Source: Sycobia sp. Sy_11
Lineage: Eukaryota > Arthropoda > Insecta > Hymenoptera > Epichrysomallidae
DNA length: 64,000 nt
NCBI GenBank assembly: GCA_018907035.1
Contig: JACCIC010000022.1
Location: 2,649,501 to 2,713,500, forward strand
Reading direction: 5' to 3'
The notes under the pieces were generated by a model, which worked only from the letters and a program-made list of their open reading frames with translations, made no database searches and was not told the DNA's origin. Shown in pieces: positions 13,233 to 26,060 of this stretch (positions within the stretch are counted from its first letter, which is position 1; each line of letters opens with the position of its first letter). The position numbers and the translations under genes are program-made.

Positions 13233-15196
13233 ACGCAACGTTTTACGACCGAACGCCCCCATACCTATATATTATGTACACGTTATATGGGATTAATAAA
13301 ACCTGGGCGCATCAATCTTTGCTCTTACCTCTCCCCATTCGGTATACCGTTCGCCCCGGGTATTCGCGGCTACATATATATACATACCTACGTGCATACA
13401 TACATACACACACGTTTATACATATTACTCTAATTGTTTACATCGCGTAAACGAACTTCGATATACGATTATTGATTTACCGGATCGCCAGCCGGGCCAA
13501 AGTGTCCGCGCGAGCGATATATCTTTCTGCACATCACGCACACAGGACCACGGCGCGCGCACGCACGTACGGTAAAATCACAGAGCACATTTCTCTTGCG
13601 TATACTTTCCTTTCCTGTATATATATATATAACAGCCGCGTGCGCGCTGGTTAGCATTATATCTATACTTATATACGCATCACGCACATGCTGCCAGTCA
13701 CGTACACATCGGAACGAGACGGAGAGACAGACATCCGAAAATTGCGCCGCGACAGACCGCGAAATATGCGAATGGAATGAAGCGCGAAGGTCCGATAGAT
13801 ATGGTATTAACCCATTAACGCTTGCGCGAGAACGAGTTCCCGGCAATCGTGTTCAGTTTATTTTACGATTGGTAATAATTAGTTCGAGCAACAACGAAAT
13901 ATTGCAATATCCCCTATATCAGATGGTTCGAAAATCTTCGACGAGACTTAACTTATTATTGAACAAGCGTAGTTTACTCTATCGGAACTTTGCTTTAAAT
14001 TTTAAAAAAAATACACTTTCTGTGGCTGAATATTTTTTTAGTTAGAAATTTCATGAGCTTTCATTACATAATCATCATACTACTCTAAATTCTGCTCTGG
14101 ATATATAATCTTAAAGTATTCCTATTCATTAAACATAAATTTAATAAAAACACATTTATATACATGGAGCGACCACTAATTATGTATTTTTAAGCAAATT
14201 TTTGTATATTTGTCTCTCGCGATTATCACTCGTAAAATATATCCTTGTTGCAGTTTTTGTTTTTCATTGGGAACTTTTTTGAAAACATTATAATGATCGT
14301 AAAAATTGTATAATATAAACAAATATTGAGTCCATTCTATTATATTTTTAAACTCACTGCCAGTATGTTTTACGTACGATTATTGTTTCTTGTCATCAAG
14401 TCAGTGATTTATCATCGGTAACTGATTTTTGAAGGTTTGGTGAAAAAAATCTTTGAGCAATACGTTTTGATCGTGAGCCACTCAATTTTGGGGAAAAACT
14501 GACGAGAATGAAAACAAAACTCGCGGAATGAACACACGATAGATAACATTTTTATCTCCTGGCGAATTTTTCATTAATCGACGTATCAGAGTCGCCTAAC
14601 GAATCGCGTTTCAAAACGTGTCCCACGACGGAACGATAAATGCGAATTAAAAAATCGACGATTCTGCCGCGTGCTCGGTAAACAAACAAGAATTTAACGT
14701 GTATACATACACAACGCACGCGCGCGGGCGCGCGCACACACACATATACCCACACATGCACACACTTACACAGTTTCACCATCAGCGCGGCTACAACACG
14801 GCGGCAGAGCGCATCGACCTACCTCGAGTGCGCTCCGCGATCTCGTCTTACACGAGCGCGGCCGCTACTACTGATGTGCAGATGTGCCCCGTTGCTATTT
14901 CTACTACACAACTACTACTATTATTACTACTAATACTACTATTACTACTACACCGATCACCACTACACTACCACTAGGCTAAACAGCCACCGATTGACGT
15001 CGTGGAGCACAGAGCTTGGAAAAAAGCAAAAGAAGCCGGAAAAGCGGAGAAAGCCCCCGATCTCTTCGCCCCGTGTTCCCCCCCTCAGCCCTCCCGTCCG
15101 TCCGGAGAAAGGAGGGTATGTGTATATGTACGCGCGCCGCGGCTATCGGACGACTCCTCCGAGAGCGCCGGATCCCCCTCCTTACCCCATTGGCGT

Positions 15197-15201
<5 letters not shown>

Positions 15202-15254
<53 letters not shown>
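15202..15254. repeat. (TA)n microsatellite in CpG-rich island
   Basis: 53-base TA run that splits an otherwise GC-rich block and lies just upstream of the TATAAAG at 15271. Confidence 0.95.
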
Positions 15255-15257
<3 letters not shown>

Positions 15258-15433
15258 CGTGTAGCATACATATAAAGACACTCGTTCACGACGACGCACT
15301 GAACGTACCTTTTTGGGCTCGATTCTGCGTATTGCAATGTGCGCGAGGGCGCGCACCGCTTTTGGCGCGATCGTCGTCGCGAGGAACTTCTCTGATGGTA
15401 CAATATCGCTCGTTTTCTCCCTCTATCTCTGCC

Positions 15434-15472
<39 letters not shown>

Positions 15473-15569
15473 CTGCCTCGAACAAGAAGAATAAGAGGAG
15501 GACACAGATTTGCCGATAAACACAGCCGGGAATATGATACCTCCTTCCAGTTCGTTTTAGTTGTCGTAT

Positions 15570-15608
15570 TGTCGTCGTTGTCGTCGTCGTCGTCGTCGTC
15601 GGCGGCGG
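15570..15608. repeat. (TCG)n/(GCG)n trinucleotide run
   Basis: gtcgtcgtcg passing into gcggcggc. Its mirror-type counterpart (gcg/gac) lies about 250 bases downstream. Confidence 0.85.
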
Positions 15609-16250
15609 CACACGCGCGTGCGCAGCACACTTTGCGCAGCGAAACGTACTATCTATATATGCGTGTGTTTGTGTTATGTATCTCTAAACAAACTCTTCCC
15701 TACCGGAGCGACTGCTCGTGCTGGACTGACTGGTAACTGCTGCGCTCTCCGGCTCTGTGTATTCTCGAGCTCGGTCTCGTGCGCGAAGCCGCTTTTGGTG
15801 GGGGAAGAGGGGAAGGAGGAGGCGCTGCCGATGCTGGCTGCGGCGGCGGCGGCGGTGGCGGCGACGACGACGTCAGTCGCGGCGGTGGTAGTGGCCGTGG
15901 TGGTGGTGTGGTGGCGATAGTAGTAGTAGTGTAGTAGTGCGCACGGACTATAGAGGAGTCTCGTGCAGAGCTCTGCCGCGCGACCTCCGCGCATTACGTC
16001 CCGCATTCGCCGGGCCGCGTGCTCTCTGCGCGCACCCGTGCTCTGCATGTATTTGCGCGCGCTCGTGTGCTGCACACGGACACCACGACCCGTTCTTTCT
16101 TGCGGACGAGCACGCACATACGCATGCACACGCACACACATATGTATAGGATATTGCGGTGCCGATGCTCCTTTCCTCCCTCCCGTCTCTTTCTCTCGTG
16201 AAGCTGGTAAGACCACGAGCACGCATTCTCGTAAATACGAACGTGCATAC

Positions 16251-16290
16251 TTACACACACGCGCGCGCGCGCGCGCACACACACACGTAC
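16251..16290. repeat. (AC)n(GC)n(AC)n tract
   Basis: Symmetric arrangement of a GC core flanked by AC runs. A further AC run sits at 16432-16456. Confidence 0.85.
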
Positions 16291-16699
16291 AAACTTAAGT
16301 TCATATAGTGACGGGAACTCGCACCGCGGAGCGAAAACGAAGGTGACGGCTGCTGTTGTTGCTCCCCTTCCCTTCGTTGTTCGCCGGCATGCGTTGACTT
16401 CCTTCTCGTTTCAACTGCGCGTTTCTTTATTACACACACACAAACACACACACACATTATATATACACGTGCACCTTCGTGCGCGTTCCCTGATATTTTT
16501 TTCGGGCATTGACGCGCGCGCGCCTGGATGTAGAAGTGAATAGGGGGGACAATTTTCCCAATTACGGCGGGATAATTTGACAGGTGCGCAAGGGCACACT
16601 TCTCCGATGCCCTCTGCCAGAACTACGTACGGGCTTGCTAGATTATTTCGAGTGCAATGTAACATTGCGCGCATACGAATGCACATAGCTTCAGAGACG

Positions 16700-17015
16700 A
16701 AACGTAGAAATTCGCGATGACAGATTGGAAGATGTATGGAGGTTTTGCTTACCGCGCTCGGATCGTTAATTTCCTAAGACTGTTTTATCGATTATTTATA
16801 TTTTTCAAACATAAATCTTTTTTTATCTATCCGTCATTTTCTAATATTTACAAAAGCACATACTTAGAGTTTTTAAAATAATTTTTTCTATTTAATTGTA
16901 CCAATTTACTTCTATATATAAAATTAAATTTTTAAATATTATGCTAATGAAACGTAATTAGTGATCAAACAGTAGACGAGAGTGTCATTCTTTCATCAGA
17001 AAAAATAACATTTAT
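16700..17015. other. AT-rich flank of the fold-back element, no gene
   Basis: Sharp fall in GC after 16700. Nothing coding was recognised. Confidence 0.5.
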
Positions 17016-17465
17016 AAATCAATCAATACTTTTATTGGGTTTACAGTCTTTAAAATATAATATATTAGCTAAAATAATCAGGCAGTCCTGGTTTATATTC
17101 ATCTTCCAAGAATCTGAAATAGAATTTATTACTACAATAAATTGTATTAAAAATAAAAATAAAATAAGAATAATAATAAAATAAAAATAAAATTAATAAT
17201 AAAATAAAAATAATATAAACAATCTGACTGCCCCCACCACCTTAAATTTAAATTCACCGTTGGTGCCCGACGTTTCGAACCGCTACGGTGCATCCTCAGG
17301 AACTAAACTTTTTATTTTTAATTTTTAATACAATTTATTGTAGTAATAAGTTTCATTTCAGATTCTACAGGGGTCAACATAAACAAGGACAGTCGGACTG
17401 TCATTATTTTAGTTAATATATTATATTCTAAAGACTGGAAGAAAGATAAAAATATTTTTTGATTT
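17016..17465. mobile_element. Fold-back element with long imperfect inverted repeats
   Basis: The left arm (about 17016-17165) is an imperfect reverse complement of the right arm (about 17309-17465). Two blocks pair especially well. The outer block has cagtcttta near 17045 against taaagactg near 17429. The inner block has aatctgaaat at 17111 against atttcagatt at 17354, followed by about 30 further matching bases. Differences inside these blocks are few and are transitions. The ~140-bp loop contains the minus-strand motif described at 17269-17300. There is no coding capacity, so it is a non-autonomous fold-back or a rearranged retroelement end. Target duplications were not identified. Confidence 0.75.
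17269..17300 (-). ncRNA. Hammerhead-ribozyme-like motif in the loop of the fold-back element
   Basis: The minus strand reads CCTGAGGA, then a stem ACCG-TAG-CGGT, then TTCGAAACGTC. CTGAGGA fits the hammerhead core CUGANGA. GAAA followed by CG and UC fits the second core strand with a minimal stem III, a form known from Penelope-like elements. Four pairs, two of them G-U, could form stem I (GUUC with GGGC). The base of stem II is not properly paired, so activity is doubtful. This could be a decayed ribozyme or only a look-alike shared by retroelement ends. Confidence 0.35.
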
Positions 17466-17469
17466 AATT

Positions 17470-20400
17470 TAGAATAGTCGACATAAGTACAATTTTTATT
17501 TTTTAACATTTATAAATTTTTATCTGTAGGAATTACTAATAATATTCGAAAGATTTATTTTTACAGTATCGAAATTAAATGTTAGGTGCCACGTTGAAAA
17601 ACTTACAACGAACGAATAATAGTATTCTTTACAGCATATTTTCCATGCTTACCTGACCAACGTTTATTAATTTGTCTTGATTTGCAGTGGACTTATTTTG
17701 AATAGTTTACAAAATTATTTTAAACAGAATATATATGTACTTTAATTAACTTAAATACTCTTTTGAATTGAAATTGTATGCATGAAATCGAATTAATTTC
17801 AGACGATTCTACACAAATAATATAAAAAAACAAGAATGTTGATTTGACACAGATGGGGAAGGTACTGCATCGCTTTGTTACTATAGCGTTTATTACCCGT
17901 TGTGAAGTAAATGTTTATTAACTAAAAAGTAAGCTTCTCTTTCACGAACAGCATCTAATGAACAGAAATCTCCTCTCCTCTCTCTTGCTTTCTGTCTCGA
18001 CGACTTACATAAATTTCCAGATTTTCTACATATAGCACATTATTTTATTTGATTTCGCGTTGTTTTCGAACGATTTAGCACATACTAAAATTTACCCTTT
18101 ACTTTCAGTTGTTTCAAATTATTTCAACCGATTAAAATCTATTTCCAACCCGATTGTCTGGAATTATTTCAAAAAGTTTGAAAACACCGTTATGATCCTT
18201 ATGATATTCTGTCAGTATGACTGCAATCATTATCAAACGATTGCACAATGATTGGTTAACGCGTTAGCAAGGTCCCGAGCAATGATTTCAGAGCGCAAAT
18301 ATATAAAGTACGACTTTTTTTCGAGCTAATCGTTTAAACGCAATATATGATCCATATCTACATCAGTCTCTGCTATTTATATTTTTATCGAAATTTATTC
18401 GCTGCCACGTAGTTTCGATTGTCCGTAATCCTTCTAGACGCGTACAATTTTTCGCCGCTGTCCTCGCTGACTTCGGTTCTCGCTGCGAAACGGTTATTCG
18501 TGACCGAGCAACACAGTAACAGGGGAATTTTCATTCCGAATCAGTACGTAACGCGAGTTCCGAAAATTGAAGTCGATCGGCGCGCGTGCGCCCGCGTGCG
18601 CGCGCGTTTGTGTATAAAACCGATAAAATCTTCATACTAAAAACAATGTATAGGCGAATCATTCGCGATGATTTTAATCTATAATGTATACGCAAGTCGC
18701 GTTTCACGCGATAACAGTCTGCAAAAATATTAAAAATAGCAAATTATATAAATAATCGCAGGAATCCGCTTAGTTAAAGCATAAAGAACCGTAGTGAATT
18801 GATCACTGAAGAAAGATTCAATAGTAATTATCTAAATTTATATTATTTAACTAATCATCCAGTGACATTTCTAGGCACTAATTCAATCAATAATCATATT
18901 GACTGATCGTCAGCGGTTGGCCGTGCACTATTTCAATCAATGATCACTCACTGATTAATAGTTCCTGCCGATGTTCCCATCGATAGAATTCGCATGATTC
19001 CTTTGGAATGCATATTATGCGTAGGTACAAACATAACATTCCTTGAGCTTTAAGACGAAGAATCGAAAAATTCCGTTTTCATTAATAATCTAAACGATAA
19101 GTATTCGAGTCCTACAATCAGTAACTTACATTGCTCGTATTTGATGCTTTGAAAGAAAATTAAAAAAAATTTTCACGATTTATTATCGAGATTTATGCAA
19201 CAGTGCGTTAGTTCTCGATGTAAAAATTGAAACGCACTAATTTTCATTGGTATCGCCGATTTATAGTTTTCGTATTTTCATGTGGCTCTTCCACTTGGAA
19301 AAAAGATTTAAAATGTCGTACAGTTTGACAAGGAAATCCTCACGGTTTTAACTTACTCTAATTTATATTTTGATTGAAGTTATTTTTAGTATAATAATAA
19401 TTGATTGAACTTGAAAGTAAATTAAAAAATTGTCTACATAAAAATTAAAATTAAAAGGAATGAAGGTATGCGTATTCATCCTTCAATTGGTATGCTTATA
19501 AGCATAATAAGTAATGAAAAATTGATTAGTACAATGTGATCTACAAGTGTAAGAATTAAAACATGAACACAGGAAAATTTCATAAATGTGGAGTTAAAGT
19601 TTCAAAGTAGTTTAACCAGTGAGACAATCACTGCATTATTTTCATTCATGTATTATATATACATATGCAAAAATAAGAATCTAACAATTCGTTGTAAGAA
19701 TATACATCAAAAACCTTGGATGATATCCGTATAACGTTCGCTCGATCCGCTATCTATTTCTTTGTATACACACATACACGCACATACCTATATATATATA
19801 TATATATAAACGAGATGGAACGACAATGAAGTCATTTACGCGGCCAATCACGTTTGTCGCAATCTCGCAGAGACTCCGCCATTAGGAGGCCCGTTGCCTC
19901 GTGTCGTTGGCGGCGATCGCTATAAACAGCGCTTATATTCTTGTTGCGTATATATAATATATATAAGGAAGAAAGAAAAAGAAAGTTCTGCCCTCCTCCC
20001 TGTGTTTTGACGCCGAGGATGAACCGCGAGCCTCACGGGTAAAAGCTCCTCCGTCAACCAATCCGCGTTTCCATATATTTCCATTCTTCGGTTCATATAT
20101 TCAAAACATCAAAAGAGTATGTTAGGAATTTTATTTTTCTTTCAAGATTTTACGTAGCATGGGTTTTATTAGGTGCACATCTAATATTGAACATGAAACG
20201 ACTAATAATATACAATGATGTTAAAAAAATCATTCCTATAACTCTTGTCATTTCGAGCACGTATTATATTTAGATTGGAAAGTTGCGTCGCATTGTCAGT
20301 GACAATAATATCGCGCACACGTACACATTATCGGTTCTCAACATTTTCATTTATTATCGCATTTTTACAATATTTAATAGAACGGAAATACTGACGATAT

Positions 20401-21874
20401 TGCGAAATTATCCACTATTTATGATTAGATAATTTTTACTCTGTGTTAAATAATAAATGTAATGACTATAGTTTTGAATTCGGAAGATAATACCGGATGT
20501 TAAGATTATATAAAAATAATGTTCCGTGCACTAAAGCATTGTATTTATTGTTACGATGATTTATATAATTATTCAATTACGCAATACTTTATTTCTTAAA
20601 GTAATACAATGAAATTTCATTCTTTACCTCAACTAAACAACTCAAATTTTTCCAAAAGTTATTTTTTTGTAACTTCTTCTTTACATTTATTTTTGGTATA
20701 AACCTTGTATATATACATCCACAACAAAATGACCTCTCGCTATTTCTCATTAAATATAATTAATTTTCTTACCCTTTCTTTCAAAATGGAAATTAGTAAA
20801 AAAATCATTGATGAAAAGTATATACATATATTAACTAAGTAAGTAAAAATGAGGTCAGTGATAGTAAGTACTTTCATATGAAACAATTAACTTAATGAAT
20901 AAGGTTCACTTGTTTGAGCGGTTAATATTCATTGGAATGATGAATGTCCTTTCAGTAAAGGATTCCGTGGCAATCACGTTATCTATACATGACAGTCTTT
21001 TTTCTGTTTTAGATGAGGTATAATACGCAAAGTTACATGAAATTTCCACCCGATGATACAGGGGTTTCGTATCCATCAAATAATATTCGAACCATTAGAT
21101 AATATCCAAGCGAGAAATAGTGCTAAATTTGATAAGAAGTTGGTTTACTATTCCTGCTATTGTTGTTTCTTAATTTACGTTTAATTAATGCTCTACCTTG
21201 GTGTATACTAGCTTAGGCCATAGCATTCAGTGATTTTACTTTTTTGCCAGGCGCCAAGCAGAAATTTACTTTGAAATTAGTAATCAGCCGCCAAGCCATT
21301 GTCAAGCAATAGTATATGCATTGAAAAGAATTCCACAGTGGTTCCTGGTGAATGAGAATCTCAATAAAGTTATTTGAAAACGAACCGATAAAAATTTCTC
21401 TATACACTGTCTTTCGTAAACCCCAGATATTCCCAAGTTTTTGTGTATTTTACGAAGATTACCAGTTGCGTTCCTATTACGCATGCTCTGGCTGATCAGC
21501 AGTCTGGATGACTTCAAGATGTCACATAATTGTTTTGATTCGTGGATAGTCTCAAAAGAGGAACATCTCTACAGACAACGTAATTCGATCTTTGCGTGAT
21601 ATCTGGGAAAAAAATTATAGCTAGTGAGAGAAAACACTTCGAATGCTTGACTGATAAGCATGTTTTCTCAATATTTGGATTTTCTATGAAAAAAAATCAG
21701 CAACAAGACTTATAATTATCTTTTCAAACTACAATAAGTTGAAAGCGACAGGGAATTGTAACCAAAGTGATCCTTTTGTTCTCAAAACCTATATATTATT
21801 ATATGTTGCTTTGACTTACGCACGATAATCGATGCATCAATATTTGCTCTATGATGTGTAAAATCGTTGATCTC

Positions 21875-21929
<55 letters not shown>

Positions 21930-22200
21930 TATATTGAGCACGGCGTTCAGGGTCTTTATACACGATATAGACCCATATGTAGGCGCTTAAGTTGAATCTG
22001 GACAGTGTTTGTGTACAGGATGTTCGAAAATCTTAAAAAAAGATTCGCACCGCAGCTCGAAATATTTAAGCCTCAAGCAAGAATTGGTTATAGGACTACT
22101 GAAATATAAAATAATGTAACGTAACCTCTTATGCTTGAGTGAGAATTGTCATAATATAGACATATAAGAACCATAGACCTAACCTTTAACTTGATTAGAA
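17470..22200. other. AT-rich DNA without recognisable genes
   Basis: A partial direct repeat of about 35 bases at a spacing of 51 (gcactaattcaatcaat near 18875, gcactatttcaatcaat near 18926) is the clearest structure. A (TA)n run lies at 19788-19808 and another at 21876-21935. The region 21200-21560 has two overlapping minus-strand open frames of 64 and 71 codons with no family resemblance. Confidence 0.45.
21876..21935. repeat. (AT)n microsatellite
   Basis: 60-base AT run with one C interruption near its right end. Confidence 0.95.
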
Positions 22201-22259
22201 ACGCTTCAAATTTTAGAAACAGAAACGTGTCTTTGAGAAGTTTTGTTTTTGGAACTTTT

Positions 22260-22263
<4 letters not shown>

Positions 22264-22316
<53 letters not shown>
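22264..22316. repeat. (CT)n microsatellite
   Basis: Pure CT run of about 26 units in otherwise AT-rich DNA. Confidence 0.95.
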
Positions 22317-22320
<4 letters not shown>

Positions 22321-22873
22321 TTTTACATTAGAGTTATTATCTTGATTCCACGATTCCCTATATAAAGAGTGGCAGAACTGTTTTCTCTCATTCTTCTATT
22401 TGACGCTCTATTTGAAACGTATCAGACCAATATGCTTGGTTGGTGCTTCCTGTATATATGATTATGGCTTATTTAGTTCAACGATGCTTGTAAGAGGCGC
22501 TTTTTATAGAGAGCGTCTGTACAAGTTTCATCTTATTCTGTGTGATTACATATACCTGAATACCTGTATGAATAAATTTTTACGCTTGTTTTGTACATGT
22601 ATGTAAAAGGCAAAGCTATATACGAATGCCCCGCTCTAGCTCAGCGTACAGGTTAGAAAAAGATAAGAAGTCGAGGGCTTAAAGATATTTATATACTTAA
22701 AGTATACTTTGATGAATGAAACAGTGAAATATTAAAAAAAGAAGTAATATTACTTTTCTTATTTTCACTCGCGTAGCATATCATCTCAAATGAGAACCAA
22801 CGAATAGATAAATTTTATTGTTTTAGTTTGATACTTTTTATTTTATTCGTTCGTCGTAAACTGAGTGAAAAAT

Positions 22874-22961
22874 AAAATTATACCCTTTTCAATTCAGATT
22901 CTCTATAAATAAAATTCTCAAAATAGAAAAAATTATACCGTTTTCAATTCAGATTCTCTAT
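22874..22961. repeat. Short tandem duplication, two units about 55 bases apart
   Basis: aaaattatacc.ttttcaatt followed by cagattctctat occurs at 22874-22906 and again at 22928-22961, differing at one base (c/g). A simple local duplication. Confidence 0.85.
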
Positions 22962-23696
22962 TCCTTTAAGATTTTATTATATACATTAGTACATTGTTCA
23001 TTGCGTTTTGTATCACTTATCTCATAATATGTTAATAAATGAAAAGTAGACTTAAGTAGGCCGAGTTCATCGGCCTTTTTATTTTGTTACTGCGTGCACC
23101 GAGTTGTTCCACAGACATTCATGACTATATATACGAAAATAAGTAAACACTAACCGAGTGAAAGTTATAGCCGCACATAAATAATATCTATTCTTTGCTT
23201 AGAAATTTCGAAAAATGTAAACTTAGAAATTTCTAATATGTTGTATCGTAAATTATTTAATAAATATTCATGCATTTAAAAAATCATACATATAGAATTT
23301 TTACATGTCAGTAAACCAACATTAATAAACTTTCTTCAAATTTCTTATGCGAATAAATAATTTTAAGGCTTTCAGATGTGAATGGTGAATGTTGATTTTT
23401 GTTAACAATTTTATACAAAAGAAAACTTATTCGCGCGCGCGCGCACACACACATGTGTATATAAAGACAGCTATATAATTATATTCGAGTACATTGTAAA
23501 GAATCCCTTGGATAACAAAGAAAGTTGTTATATAGAGAAGTTTTGCAGAAACGTTCTCGGGATTTCTCGTATATCTCTCGTATAAAAATCACGATCGATG
23601 CATCACCTCTGGCGTATATCCCGCACCTGTTCAGTGTGCGTGCAGAAAGAATACAGAGTGCTTGTATTTCTTTTTCTTTTTTTCTGTTTTCGGTTT

Positions 23697-23717
23697 TCTT
23701 TTTTTTTTTTTTTTTTT
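23697..23717. repeat. Poly(T) run
   Basis: About 20 T bases followed by gttgttgttg. On the minus strand this reads like a poly(A) tail, but no retroelement body was recognised beside it. Confidence 0.8.
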
Positions 23718-25655
23718 GTTGTTGTTGAGGAAGTTCAATCCCTACTTTAATATCGCTCGTGCGTCAGGTGGACAGTGACAAGGTTTACCTTCGAAACGTC
23801 AGCGTATTTGGTGCTCCCGCGTCTTACCCGTATATACGTCAAGCCTGTATACCTACGTCACAGTTTTTCGTAGTCAACACGCTCGTAACTGTAAATAATA
23901 GGAAAAAAACGCGTAAAGTCGTTCGAAATTCTTTCGCTTCGCTTTACCGTACGCAATTTTACGTATCGCTCTTTTCTTTTCTAATTCGACTGCTGATGTG
24001 CACGTCCGCTTGAAAAATGAGTATTCGAATCGTATGTAGATATGACTCCCACATAATGCGCGTGCGTACTTGCGTGTGTGTAGGATATACAAGTCCTCTT
24101 GAACTATCGTATAATTCTCTGTATGCAGTTTTTCGATACTTCCGTTCTAGAGGCCAATATAGTAAAATCAGCGTGATTGTTCACGTAAGTTCAGCGTAAT
24201 GATGAATGAAGATTCGCAGGTATAATGAATAGAACACATAACTAACTTGATCAATGACTTAGGTAAATAACTTGAGTACGTCATATTATTTGACAAATTA
24301 ATTAAATAAACTTTATTGGGTTTTCGTCAAAGTAATTAATTGTTAACTTTGACTCAATCGTGTAAGTTTTTAAAGTCATTTCAACGCTAACTTTCGTTTG
24401 TTTTAATAGGAAACCTTTATTTTACTCTAGCGTTTATTTATAGAAGAAGTTATGTGATGATCTTTGGACAATTTATTACATTTTAAAATTCCTTTTTATG
24501 CATAAAGCTTAGTGCGTTCTAAATATTATATTTGTCTCATAGTTTTTCTACTCAGATTACATACCTCCTTAAAGCCTATTGAAAGCAACCGTTGATAGAA
24601 ACTGAAAGTTTTTCGATGTATGAAAAAATAAATTATATACAACAGCAGCATCTTCGGAAAATATAACATTAGTTTCAGGTGTAGCATAGCGCATAAATAT
24701 CACTTAACGCTAGGATAACGGTCTAACTCCATGAAAAAAAGAGCGATTAAATCAAGTGCCAATAAAATTCACACTGGGCAACAATCGATTTTTCAGGGTT
24801 GTCAGAGTACAATCTGACGGCCATAATCTGCGTACTACGACGAGAGATATGATCTCCATTATTCAGAATCTTTTATTCAGTAATCGGATTAAAAAGTATT
24901 AGGCATTAACACAAATGCCAAAAGTGGAAGCGCCTTATAATCAGAACGAGACGTATCGTGTTATAAAAATTAGCGAAGTATGCTTACAAATTTTGTGCAA
25001 CGGATTTGCTCCTATAATATATCGAATCCATCAATTTGTTACGGATTAATTTCATATCGTATTATTATTGAGTAGTTGGAGGAATTTTCTAAAAAGAGGT
25101 GCGGTGAGTTGAATTTAAATTGGCGTTGAAGTTGTGTACATTATTATATAATTATTATAGTATTATAGATGCTATATCATTTCATAAAGTCTGAATTAAA
25201 AGAAAAAACACAGATTATTAACTAAAACAGAATTTATCTTTAGAAATTATTCGAAGCAATTTCTTTGAAGCAGTAATATTGCATGAATGCGTGTTGATAC
25301 TGCGAGAAATTCACCTGTCACGTAGAGATAAAAAATTTAAACGACCACGTACTGAAACTGTTTAATTATTTTATAATTGGACGAGCTGAATATCCAATAT
25401 TCTATACGAGTAAGTATTTATTGATTAATATAATTAAAATATTTGGACTTATCGCAATGTATTGTGAGCATTATTGTAGCATATTCAAAGGGCAATAATA
25501 TTCAATATATCAAAAAAGAAAGGAAAAAATACAACGCGCAATCATCGTATCGAAGCGTATGAATCTCCGCTTAGGAAATATGTGATAAGTTCACATGGTT
25601 GAAATAATGTAATGAAAGAATTCAAGCCGTGCAACAATGGTTGATAGTCTCACGA

Positions 25656-25658
<3 letters not shown>

Positions 25659-25709
<51 letters not shown>
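25659..25709. repeat. (TA)n microsatellite
   Basis: 51-base TA run with one C interruption. Confidence 0.95.
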
Positions 25710-25933
25710 CCATATAGATATATCCGAAACACTCTCTCTGAATATTTTATAATAGAGGCGTTTAGAAAAAGACTAATACGAATGGCGAAAAAAAGGGGGC
25801 AAGAGAATCATTCATTCCTCGGAATATCCTATATATATGCACGCATGCGTCGTCATCGTACTGTTATTGTTATGGCTTCTGTCGGAATAAAGCAAGAGGT
25901 ATATATAAAAAAAGAAGGAAGGAAATAACGAAA

Positions 25934-25961
25934 GCAGCAACAACAACATTAACTACAACGT

Positions 25962-25992
<31 letters not shown>

Positions 25993-26060
25993 AACAACAC
26001 CTACAACAGAAACAACAACGATATTAATAGTAATAATAATAAGAATAAAAATAATAACAA
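25934..26060. repeat. (CAA/ACA)n trinucleotide-rich run grading into (AAT)n
   Basis: Repeated caacaacaacat units followed by aataataataag. One + frame reads as threonine- and serine-rich with interspersed P and E, and the opposite strand reads as valine-rich. No splice-bounded exon or start supports a protein, so it is called a simple repeat. Confidence 0.7.

Larger units (their letters stand above)
14700..16560. other. CpG-rich island, candidate promoter or 5' untranslated region
   Basis: The longest GC-rich block in the left half, with dense CpG and stop-poor frames on both strands. It contains trinucleotide runs: ACT/ATT at 14907-14953, TCG/GCG at 15570-15608, and GCG/GAC/GTG at about 15836-15930. 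It also has (TA)n at 15202-15254 and (CT)n at 15432-15469. A TATAAAG lies at about 15271. Overlapping open frames of up to ~240 codons show no family resemblance. No coding exon was recognised nearby, so its gene, if any, is unknown. Confidence 0.4.
22320..25650. other. AT-rich DNA, no gene
   Basis: Only short open frames without family resemblance, for example 67 and 84 codons between 23525 and 24013. A GAAACGTC motif with a preceding 4-bp stem lies at 23780-23800. Confidence 0.45.

Noticed and set aside
15002..15736. 244-codon open frame in the CpG island
   Set aside because: Stop-poor GC-rich DNA read through TA, CT and TCG repeats. Comparable frames exist on the opposite strand.
21200..21560. 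Two overlapping minus-strand frames suspected as a transposase or RT remnant
   Set aside because: No ordered motifs of any transposon family could be found on either strand.
22628..22670. tRNA-like start (ccccgctctagctcagc)
   Set aside because: Resembles a D-arm/A-box, but there is no B-box (GGTTCGA) or acceptor-stem pairing at the right distance.
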